The notes beneath the pieces are model-generated. The model worked only from the letters and a program-made list of their open reading frames with translations, was not told where the DNA came from and did no database searches. From Primulina eburnea (lineage: Eukaryota > Streptophyta > Magnoliopsida > Lamiales > Gesneriaceae): a stretch of 64,000 bases of DNA. Made by a program: the position numbers and the translations under genes. The first letter of the stretch is position 1. The number at the start of each line of letters is the position of its first letter. The DNA is taken from NCBI RefSeq assembly GCF_022965805.1, contig NC_133105.1, positions 62,001 through 126,000 of the forward strand, in the 5' to 3' direction. Below, piece by piece: positions 52,301-61,712 of the stretch.

Positions 52301-55300
52301 TGGCTTATCAATTCTATGACAGTGGAAGTTGGAGAGAATTTCCTGTTATATGAAACAGCCCTTGAGATGTGGCAGGCCGCAAGGGAAACATACTCTAGCT
52401 CGGATAATACCTCAGAGTTATTCGCTATAGAATCGGTACTATATGACTTGCGGCAAGGAGATCAGCCAATTATTCTATATTACAACGCCCTTGTCCGACA
52501 GTGGCAACAGCTTGATGCATTTGAAAGCCATGAATGGAAGTGTGTCGAGGATGGTCAGCGATTCCTCAAAATTCAGGAGCAGAAGAGGACATTCAAGTTC
52601 TTACTAGGTCTCAACAAAGACTTAGAAGAAGTCCGAGGCAGAATAATGGGTGGAAAGCCACTCCTGAGCCTGAGAGAAGCATTTGCTGAGGTTCGAAGGG
52701 AAGAGAGTAGAAAGCGGGTGATGATGGGCACTCAGAATAGCTCGGTCAGCGTAGAGGGATCTGCACTTGCATCATACGGTGCACATTCTGCTAGCCAACA
52801 GGATACTCGTTCTCAGCGCAAAACTCGACCATACTGCGATCATTGTGCCAAGCCAGGCCATACAAAAAACACATGTTGGAAGATTCACGGGAAACCTGCT
52901 GATTGGAATCCTTCTAGACCATTCAATGAGCGAAATATCCGAGCAAATTCAGCCACTTCCACGGAAGTCACTTCATTCTCAAAGGAGCAGATCGAGGCCT
53001 TACAGAAGGCATTAGCCACCACTCTAACACACCACGATACCACAAGCCAACCTGTCAGTTTGCATGCAAATAAAGGTAACAAGTATTATGCTTTGTCTAC
53101 TTGGAGTACTCTATCTCGTCATTGGATTATCGACTCAGGAGCATCAGACCATATGACGGGAGACCGGTCCCTGTTTCAAGAATACCAACCAAGCCAAACC
53201 CAAGTGACCGTGCGGATTGCTAACGGTTCTAAATCCCGAGTTGCCGGGATTGGAAAAATCTGCCTAACCTCAACTATCACCCTACAATATGTATTGCATG
53301 TTCCGAAATTAGATTGCAATTTGTTATCAATAAATAAGTTAACATCTGATCATAATTGCTCCGCTGAATTTTTCCAAAATATGTGCATTTTTCAGGAATT
53401 GGGATCTATGATTGGCAGTGCTAGGGTGTGCTCAGGACTCTACTTGCTTAACTCAACGGAATCCACTTCAAGCCATGTCACCCTTAGTCAGCCTAATCAT
53501 GAGTCAATCAAATCCAAGGTTTCAAAATCTGTTTTAGTTTCTAGAGTCAATAAGGATACTGAAGTCATGTGTTGGCACTATCGTCTAGGACATCCAAGTT
53601 TTTATTATCTTGAAAAGTTATTCCCTCAATTGTTTATGAATAAAAGACCACAACATTTTCATTGTGAAATTTGTCAGCTTGCAAAGCACACACGCTCAGT
53701 TTATCGAAGCCTTCCTTCCAATCCATCGCAACCCTTCACTTTAATCCATAGTGACATATGGGGAGCATCAAGGATAGCTAATATAAATGGTGCAAAATGG
53801 TTTGTCACTTTTATCGATGACCACACTAGGCTCACATGGGTATTTCTCATGAAAGAAAAATCAGAACTTGAAAAAAATTTTCTAGCATTCGAAGCCATGG
53901 TTCAAACTCAGTTTATGTCAAAAATCCGGGTACCAAAATCTGACAATGCCAGGGAATATTTCAACCTAATTCTAGGAGACTATTTCTCTAAACATGGGAT
54001 AGTTCAAATCAGTTCATGTGTAAATACACCCCAACAAAATGGTATAGCCGAACGAAAAAATCGTCACCTAATAGAAGTGGCCCGATCCATTATGTTTTCA
54101 ACTGGTGTCCCAACATACTTATGGGGCGAGGCGGTGTTGACTGCTGCCTACCTTATCAATAGGATGCCATCCCGAGTCTTGCAGTTTGCTACGCCATATC
54201 AAGCCCTAATCAAAGCTTATCCCCATGCAGCCATCCTTTCCTCCAACTTACCAACAAAAATCTTCGGATGCTCCGCATTTGTTCACATCTATCCACATGA
54301 ACGTAGCAAACTCGATCCTCGATCCACTAAGTGTGTCTTTATCGGCTATTCTTCCAATAAGAAAGGGTATAAGTGTTTTTGTCCTAGGACTAGAAAGATC
54401 TTTAACACTATGGATGTTACTTTTCTCGAAGAAACTCCCTATTTCACCGAAACTGTTCTTCAGGGGGAGAACTCGAGAGAAGTACAGCCTTGGTCTTGGG
54501 ATTCTCTCCTCATTCCTACACCAAATATGCCACAAAATGACTCGAATCCACCTCCTACACTTGTTGATAACCAGGTCCAATCCCCACAACCCCAGCCAGA
54601 CATACAAGTTTACACCCGTCGACCGAGACCCACTCCAAGAATAAGTGAGCCACTGACACACCCTACTGTTGACTCGTCATCAAACTCGGTTCCGATTCCA
54701 AGCACGGAGCCAGACACACCGGAACTTCCACCTCTCGAAGAGTCCGAAGAGTTACCTATTGCTCTACGAAAAGGTACCCGGAGTTGCACTAATCATCCTA
54801 TACAGAGGTTTGTTTCCTACGGTGGTTTGTCACAGAAATACAAGGCTTACATCACAAACCTTGACACGGTACCTATTCCGGGATCAATACAAGAAGCTTT
54901 GAAGCACCCGGGATGGACTCAGGCGGTTCAAGAAGAATTGAGGGCCATGGAAAAGAATGACACGTGTAATATCACAGATTTACCTCCCGGGAAGAAAACC
55001 GTGAGTTGTAAGTGGTTATTCACCGTGAAATGCAAGGCGGATGGAAGTGTTGAACGGTTAAAGGCTCGACTAGTGGCTCGCGGATTTACTCAATCCTACG
55101 GAATCGACTATCAGGAGACATTCGCACCTGTAGCTAAACTTAACACCGTGCGAATTCTCTTGTCCGTGGCTGCGAATCTAGATTGGAAGCTACAACAGCT
55201 TGATATTAAGAATGCATTTCTGAATGGGGAATTGGAGGAAGAAGTCTACATGGAAATTCCAACCGGTCTTTCTGTCAATGAGAGTAGCAACAAGGTGTGT

Positions 55301-58300
55301 CAGTTGCTGAAATCGATTTATGGACTGAAACAATCACCAAGGGTATGGTTCGGGAGGTTCTCTACCGTGGTAAAGGAACAAGGGTTTCAGCAATGTCAAT
55401 CCGATCACACCCTCTTCGTCAAACGGTCTACCGACCATAGAGTTGCCATCCTCATTGTCTACGTAGATGACATTATCTTGACCGGGGACTATGAAGAGGC
55501 GATTGTGAATATTAAACGGTCATTGGCTCAGTCATTTGAGGTGAAAGACCTTGGGTTGCTGCGGTACTTCTTGGGTATGGAAGTATCAAGGTCAAAGAAG
55601 GGAATTGTTTTGTCACAACGCAAACATGTCTTGGATTTACTCAGTGAGACAGGGATGCTTGGCTGTAAACCAGCAAGTACTCCCATGGAAGCTATCAAAC
55701 CAAATGAAAAAGGCGAAGAGATCTTGTCCGATAAAGGGAGGTATCAACGGCTCGTAGGGAGGCTGATTTATTTGTCTCATACACGGCCAGACATCGGGTT
55801 CGCAGTGAGTTATGTGAGCCAATTCATGAACTGTCCCACTCAGAAACACATGGAAGTCGTATATCGAATTCTCCGATACTTGAAGAAGTGCCCGGGTAAA
55901 GGAATCCTATTTGGGAAACATGAAGATAGAAGTGTTGTATTGTATTCCGACGCGGATTGGGCTGGAAGCCACACGGACCGAAGATCAACAACGGGGTATT
56001 GTTCATTCGTATGGGGAAATCTTGTAACTTGGAGAAGCAAGCAAAAACCGGTGGTCTCCCGAAGCAGTGCAGAAGCGGAACTTAGGGCTCTCGCATTAGC
56101 TATATGTGAAGGAATATGGATACGTCGTGTCTTGGAAGATTTGGGAATAAAACAGGAAGGATCAGTAACCCACAGATGTGACAAGCAAGCTACCATTAGC
56201 ATGGCGAAAGACCCGGTTCATCATGACCGTACAAAACACGTCGAAATAGACCGACATTTCATTGCCGAGAAGCTCAAGAACTCCGATGTTCAGATTCTCT
56301 ACACACCTACTCGAGAGCAACTTGCAGATGTTCTCACTAAAGCCGTTCTAGGTCCTAACTTCGATGAAATATGTAACAAGTTGGGCATGTACGATATGTA
56401 CTACCCAACTTGAGGGGGAGTGTCGACTATATTCATCACTAGAAGTTAGGGATTAGTATCTTTGTAATCTAGGCTATATTTAGCATGCGTATATTTTATT
56501 CTAGGTAAATTAATAGTTCCCATATTTATGGGTTATCAATTAGGGCTAAACTTTAGGAGTCTCTGTGTATATATATTCCCTTTGTTTAATCAAAATAATA
56601 AGAAGAAGATTTCCAGTAATTTAAATCTTCATTTTTTCCAAAAAAAAAAAAAGACGTGGAAATCTCTCTGACCAAGCATAAATAAGAGAGATAATAATGT
56701 CCTCGATTTTACTGATAGCCAAACTAAACTTAAGGAATACAGGTGCAAGAAACCTCTGGTTCTATGGAAGGATATGAAAGTCACAATAAAAGAAAAAATG
56801 TCATGACGCACTTTCTGTATGCCTGGAGATCGTTTTCTCTTATTACTCATCCTTTTAGTTTCTTCCACACTGTCCTCATTTTTTGATGATTTTAAAGGAG
56901 TCCTTGGTGAGGCAACCATGTCCTACAGATGAAAAAGAGAAGCATGTGTTGAAACAAAAAAATATATTGTCAGGAAAAGTAACTGAAAAAAAAATTAAAA
57001 AAATAAATAAAAAAATCGAGAGAAAACATGATTACTTGTCCATGATCTTCTTTGGAAGAAAATTTCAAACTATCAGGTTTCTTTTGTGCACCCTTTTTCC
57101 CTGCTTCTTTCTGTGACAAAGAGGATCCATCCTCCACCTTGTTACTAGCATCCCCCAACTTTTCAGTTGGATCTAGTGATCTTGCTTCTGAATCACTGGT
57201 ACTCATACGATCATTCTTGGATAATACTTCTTCTGCCAAAACTTTATCCTTGTCAATTGTCTTGTCAGATTTCTTTTTCAATGAGCGACGCTGCTGTTTT
57301 GCTTTTAAAATATCTGTTCCTTCAAGTGCCTTCTTAGTCTCTTTTGTACCCAAGTTCTCCTTCCTGTTTGCTCGACCAGCCTTCTTAGATCGATTATCGG
57401 CAGGCATGCCAGGGCTTTGAGTTGAAGCTGCTAAATTTACATCCTCTTTCTCAAGTGATTTTAATTGCAGAGGATGAATACTAACATCATTAACATTGTC
57501 CAAAGATATGTCAGCGTCAACAGAGAGAATCTCATCAGGTGAACCATCTTTAGCTGCAATGTCTTGGTGACATGGCACTTGCTCATTTTGTTTCTGATCA
57601 TCAAGAAGATCTGAAAACACTGCTAAATTATTATCAGGTTTAAACTGTCTACCCTTTCTCTTAGCATCGGTTTCCACTTTAAGCCCCGAGATCTTTGGTT
57701 TTCGAGCACCCAAATCATCAGATACATTTTTGGACATTGATTTGTCCTTGACATTTCGGCTAGAATCTGCCATGTTTGAATAATGTGCATCAGGAATTGT
57801 TTCTTGAGTCATGATCTCATTGATACTGCTAATTGACTTGGGTGATCTTGTCACAGGGGCATCTTTATCCAGCACAGGGGTCTCAGCCGAACCCTCTTTA
57901 GCCACCTGTTCAAAACCAGTGAGATCAAACAATCACTTTTAAAGCAAATGGGAATAATGCCTTTCCCGACAGAGAGAGTGGCTGGTGAATATTCACAATC
58001 CACCAACTTGATTAGTCGAATGTGATCCTACTGCCCCTTTTGGCGAAAAGAAATTCTGACTAACAAATATATTTTCAAGTTGAGGCTACCCATGGTCTCT
58101 TTGTGCCCAGAATTATCCATCATTCATTTGGTTTCAAGAATTAGTACATTTTTTGGCGAAAGAAAAAGTCCCTGTGTAAACACTGGCTAGCAAAGCTCAT
58201 ACACTTACAACCGAATGAGAGTTTTTGCCCATAAAAAATTCTTGGCTTTCAAAACTGGTGCAAAAAGCAAAAATATATAAATATATTGTCACTAGTATCC

Positions 58301-61300
58301 CAAAATATATGAAAGAATCAACAACTTCCTTTACAATTTTAACATATTATTTGACTTGAACATTAACAAAAACAGAACAGTAAAAGGGCGAGAACTAGAT
58401 GGGGAAATTATTTCAAAGTGATGATTGCAAGACAGAATTGACAAATATAATGAACCCGTTTGGAAAGGCGTATATAATATAAAAAAGAACATTTAAGCGG
58501 GTTTACTTTTTACAACATTAAACAATGATAAAATTATAAATGTCAAAAGTGGAGTGTGAGAAAAATTTTGAAGCGTATCTATGTTCTCGCTCTGCAATCA
58601 ACTCAGTCTTATGTAGCGCACATTGCATCGATATTCATATAACGAATGAATGAACGTGACATATCTTCCATAGAGTATCGCATAGAAATGCACATTATTT
58701 GATCTGTTGTAACTAATAACTAGGAAATTATATTATGCAAAACTTTTTTTTTCTTTTGAACTGTTATAACTAGGAAATGCACATTATTTTCTTTTCGGAA
58801 TTAAAAAACCAAATTTTCCAATCAACTAGCTTATCTGCTAATACAGGCAAAACATGTAAGTTTATACAGAAAAAAAAAATAGAGGCAATACAAGGAAGTT
58901 TTTTGAAAAATAAAGAAAATACATGTATTAAAAGGAGCTGAAAAAAAGAATCGGACAAATCAATTAACTAAAATGCCTGAGCACCATTCCTCAAAAGTAA
59001 GGTATGCCAAGACTTAATAGCAAAGATCTCAAACTAAATCCTTAATGACAATAACAAAACCACAAAAATGCAACAACATGACATATAGATATAGTACTTT
59101 CCTAAATGTTTGAATTTGGAAGAAAGTAAAACTGACATCACAAGTAGACTCTGGGGATTACCAAACCAGAAAGCAAGAACTCATAGGTAAGAAAATTTGC
59201 TATAGAACAGAAACTGTACCTTCTGGTATTTGGAGATGTTTTCATTACTGTGCCCAACAGTACTAGCATTTGGCTCGCATGTGGAAGCTACAACTCCGCT
59301 ATAATCATCAAAATTAGTATCTAAAGTTTTTAATGCTTGTGTTAAATAAGGTCTAAGCTTCTGTGCACAATTCTGAATAACTTTCTCAGCTAATTTCTTT
59401 GCGATTGGAAGAACCTCCTGTCAAGCATCTATTAATTAGCAAAGAAATAAAGGAGGGTTCAAAGTTTGGAAAAAGTCTAAAAATTAACCTTATTGTTCCT
59501 TTTCAAGGTATCTAAAATGGGATTGAGTAGGTCTGAAGAGATATCTTCACTTTCTTCTATGACCAGTGTCATAACGGTCTCCATGGATGCAAAAATGATT
59601 TCTGAATGATGAACTCTGGAAGTATCACATTAACAATACTTAAGCAGTTCAGACTGAACACTGTCATAAAATAGCATAGCTTTCATGGTTAATCGTTACA
59701 CAATCCAAAATCCAACAAGCATTAATTGCCCATCCCTTTTCAAATATGATGCAGTATAGTGTACAGTTGTGTAGATTACCCACCTAAAACTCCGAACTTT
59801 GAAGGCAAACTAGATATTCCTAAAGATTCTCAAAATTCATTTTCTAATTAATTCTTTCGATAAATCCAACATCAAGTTCCCTTCATCAATACAACGAGTA
59901 ATTATTAATCTCAGCTTCATCTCTTCAATTGAAATTTTCATCAATTTAATTGTGTATCTCATGATTAATAATGCCTTATGTCACCACAAAAGGACTTAGG
60001 CTCGAGGTATAAACCACAAGGCATGGGCAGCAAAAACTCAGCAGTGAGCCATTTCTAAGAAAGGCGCCTAAAAAATACTATTTAAAGTTAGGTAGGTAAA
60101 TGTCAACACGAAGAGCAAATAAAAATGATAAATATTCCGTGCATATCAACTAATTATCGATTTTCTGTTTTTGAATAATTGACAAAGAAAAATTTTGCAA
60201 ATTTCAAAATTGCCTAGTTTCACATTACTTACTTCAGTACTTCACTTTATCCTTCACGTGTTATCAAAACTCTTACTCAAGTACCTCTATTGTTACTTTT
60301 CTAGATAGTTTCTATAGCATTACATAATTTTTTAAGATTTTGATCAAGTTTTTGAAATATTTATCAAAAGATTTCATATACTTACATACTTACTTCAGTT
60401 CACTTCATCCTTCACGTGTTACCAAAGATTTCATATACTTACAGAACTCAAATTTGCACGTACAATGACGAGGAAAAATCAGTAAAAAGTTGGCTAATAT
60501 GGGCTTGAAGGAATGTGAAGCAAATAAAACCTTGTCAAAGGCTAGACATAAAACAACACTCAATCAATACACGCCCAATATGTACCTTATAGCTTTAAGA
60601 AAGTGCTGAAACATCTCAATGATCATCTGATCACATTCTAAATCCAACATGATAACACAAGACCTGACTTTTGCCACAGTTTCAAGAATAGAGGCCCTCT
60701 TATGATGAGATCTGCTAGATGTGTCCGATAAATCCTCAAAAGATGATACAATCAAGTGAAAAACATCCTGTATTATGCCCATATGAAAACTTATGAAAAC
60801 ATCCCAGGGGAAAACACCCATGTAGTGAGAGATGGGGTAAAAATCACCTTCATTTTGTCATCGTCGTATGGAGCATCTGGGGCAGTAATTCTGGTGATCT
60901 CACCGACGCAAGAAGCCACACCTACTTTTACATCAACATCAGAATGCTTTAGAAAATATTCTGTAATCAACGCATCCATTAGTGGTGAAAGGGCAGTTAG
61001 CATGGATTTGGCAGGTGACTGCTCCACTTTTGATAGAAGTTCCTCAATTCGCTTAAATCAAATCAAAAGAACAAAAAATATAAGAGACTGTATACCAAGA
61101 TAATTAATTAGCTGGCATAAACAAATTGGAAATGAATTTTTTCATCTTAATGAATTTAAGGATTGTTACCCCCAATTAAAGCATTTGGTGGCTAATGAAT
61201 CTTCTTTTGTATTCCATCAGTAATAATGTAATACGTAGAAGTAGAGTTATATTCTTCTCAAAAACATGCATCCCCTCTTTTAAAAATAAAAAAATAAGAA

Positions 61301-61712
61301 GGATATACTCATACAAGTGATAACAGAAACAAGGATCAAGTGGCTCCAACAAAAAATATATGTATATAGTTACATGGATAAAAATAATTGATTTCTCGTA
61401 CAAAATAAAGGTAATTATTAACAAGGCACCTTGTGATGTTTATAATTTTTCTATCACTCAGTTTACAGTGAATCCTTTTAGTAGGTTAAACTACTAGAAA
61501 TTCCGAACAATGGTTCCAGTAACTAAGTGTTACGCCTTCCAGTAAAAAAATTGCAGATGAAACAACACAATTCAAGAGATTAGTTTGGAGGGAGAGAGAT
61601 AGCTTACATCGAGGAGACGGAGGAGCTCATCGAGAGAAGAGGGGGGCTGAGAAAGAGCGTTCCCAGCTGCTGTGAGCTGTTCTTCCAGCTCCACATCTGA
61701 AAGCGTCGGCAT
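49358..61712 (-). CDS. PDS5: PDS5 homologue, cohesin cofactor with Tudor domain
   Basis: Thirteen exons: 61712-61608, 61051-60848, 60767-60586, 59615-59489, 59417-59220, 57905-57036, 56922-56812, 51446-51373, 51298-51247, 51155-51069, 50995-50952, 49999-49925, 49841-49358. All introns are GT-AG, phases match throughout, and the product is 870 residues, close to plant PDS5C-type proteins. Residues 1-272 are the helical HEAT-like part (ELEEQLTAAGNALSQPPSS, ITRITAPDAPYDDDKM, VRSCVIMLDLECD, EVLPIAKKLAEKV). About 273-600 is a long charged linker. A Tudor domain follows at about 605-667 (YGEELVGSKVKVWWPKDQ, VLYNDGDKEVLNL). The tail is Ser/Lys-rich and ends AAKKRRR. Members act in the nucleus with cohesin in chromatid cohesion and repair; the Arabidopsis PDS5C Tudor domain is reported to bind H3K4me1. 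Intron 7 carries a copia element in antisense. Confidence 0.92.
51069..51446 (-). other. PDS5: Tudor-domain exons 8-10 of the PDS5 gene
   Basis: Exon 8 (51446-51373) ends in the middle of a codon completed by exon 9 (51298-51247); exon 10 (51155-51069) finishes the domain. Aromatic residues expected for methyl-lysine binding are present (WW of KVWWPKDQ, the FY pair of MFYEGVISSFD, Y of VLYNDGD). The introns between are short (74 and 91 bp). This block lies directly downstream of the intron that holds the copia element. Confidence 0.9.
51757..51967 (+). repeat. 5' LTR of the copia element
   Basis: It starts TGTCGACTATATTC and ends TTTAAATCTTCA. TATATATAT at about 51904 is the likely TATA box. 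The left flank is TTTTT; since the site is a T run, the exact duplication cannot be fixed. Confidence 0.93.
51968..51978 (+). other. Primer-binding site of the copia element
   Basis: TGGTATCAGAG directly follows the LTR and matches the 3' end of initiator methionine tRNA. Confidence 0.92.
52049..56413 (+). CDS. Copia gag-pol polyprotein, intact
   Basis: One frame of 1454 residues starts at the ATG 71 bases after the primer site. Order: gag core (about residues 30-230, HKLNGHNYLQWSKSVNMF), CCHC knuckle CDHCAKPGHTKNTC (about 262), aspartic protease IIDSGASDHM (about 360), and gag-pre-integrase HYRLGHPSFYYLEKL (about 508). Integrase follows with HSDIWG, KSDNAREYF and NGIAERKNRH holding the D-D-E residues. 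Reverse transcriptase has YVDDIILTGD near 1137, and RNase H has YSDADWAGSHTDRRST near 1295. KSDNAREYF differs from the usual SDNGGEF form. No stop or frameshift is present. The product would capsidate, copy and integrate the element. Confidence 0.95.
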   Translation: MVKHGLAAETSKSETLNPSPTENNSFVITSHKLNGHNYLQWSKSVNMFICGRGKEEYLMSESAIPEKTDPDFKKWNIENHMIMAWLINSMTVEVGENFLLYETALEMWQAARETYSSSDNTSELFAIESVLYDLRQGDQPIILYYNALVRQWQQLDAFESHEWKCVEDGQRFLKIQEQKRTFKFLLGLNKDLEEVRGRIMGGKPLLSLREAFAEVRREESRKRVMMGTQNSSVSVEGSALASYGAHSASQQDTRSQRKTRPYCDHCAKPGHTKNTCWKIHGKPADWNPSRPFNERNIRANSATSTEVTSFSKEQIEALQKALATTLTHHDTTSQPVSLHANKGNKYYALSTWSTLSRHWIIDSGASDHMTGDRSLFQEYQPSQTQVTVRIANGSKSRVAGIGKICLTSTITLQYVLHVPKLDCNLLSINKLTSDHNCSAEFFQNMCIFQELGSMIGSARVCSGLYLLNSTESTSSHVTLSQPNHESIKSKVSKSVLVSRVNKDTEVMCWHYRLGHPSFYYLEKLFPQLFMNKRPQHFHCEICQLAKHTRSVYRSLPSNPSQPFTLIHSDIWGASRIANINGAKWFVTFIDDHTRLTWVFLMKEKSELEKNFLAFEAMVQTQFMSKIRVPKSDNAREYFNLILGDYFSKHGIVQISSCVNTPQQNGIAERKNRHLIEVARSIMFSTGVPTYLWGEAVLTAAYLINRMPSRVLQFATPYQALIKAYPHAAILSSNLPTKIFGCSAFVHIYPHERSKLDPRSTKCVFIGYSSNKKGYKCFCPRTRKIFNTMDVTFLEETPYFTETVLQGENSREVQPWSWDSLLIPTPNMPQNDSNPPPTLVDNQVQSPQPQPDIQVYTRRPRPTPRISEPLTHPTVDSSSNSVPIPSTEPDTPELPPLEESEELPIALRKGTRSCTNHPIQRFVSYGGLSQKYKAYITNLDTVPIPGSIQEALKHPGWTQAVQEELRAMEKNDTCNITDLPPGKKTVSCKWLFTVKCKADGSVERLKARLVARGFTQSYGIDYQETFAPVAKLNTVRILLSVAANLDWKLQQLDIKNAFLNGELEEEVYMEIPTGLSVNESSNKVCQLLKSIYGLKQSPRVWFGRFSTVVKEQGFQQCQSDHTLFVKRSTDHRVAILIVYVDDIILTGDYEEAIVNIKRSLAQSFEVKDLGLLRYFLGMEVSRSKKGIVLSQRKHVLDLLSETGMLGCKPASTPMEAIKPNEKGEEILSDKGRYQRLVGRLIYLSHTRPDIGFAVSYVSQFMNCPTQKHMEVVYRILRYLKKCPGKGILFGKHEDRSVVLYSDADWAGSHTDRRSTTGYCSFVWGNLVTWRSKQKPVVSRSSAEAELRALALAICEGIWIRRVLEDLGIKQEGSVTHRCDKQATISMAKDPVHHDRTKHVEIDRHFIAEKLKNSDVQILYTPTREQLADVLTKAVLGPNFDEICNKLGMYDMYYPT
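56421..56631 (+). repeat. 3' LTR of the copia element
   Basis: It is 211 bp, directly after the polypurine tract GAGGGGGAG. Three substitutions separate it from the 5' LTR, at about 56512, 56533 and 56562. The right flank is TTTTT. Confidence 0.93.
58636..58820. repeat. Dispersed repeat copy 2 (PDS5 intron 5)
   Basis: It is similar to 48999-49165 over about 120 bp and then more loosely. It also repeats AACTAGGAAATGCACATTATT inside itself. It is entirely intronic. Confidence 0.75.

Larger units (their letters stand above)
51757..56631 (+). mobile_element. Complete young Ty1/copia element in PDS5 intron 7
   Basis: The LTRs are 211 bp each (51757-51967 and 56421-56631) and differ at three positions by my comparison, about 1.4 percent. 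The primer site TGGTATCAGAG (51968) matches tRNA-iMet. A single 1454-codon ORF, a GAGGGGGAG polypurine tract (56412-56420) and TTTTT on both sides complete the structure. The element is antisense to the host gene. Every part needed for autonomous movement appears present; whether it still moves is not shown by sequence. Confidence 0.93.
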
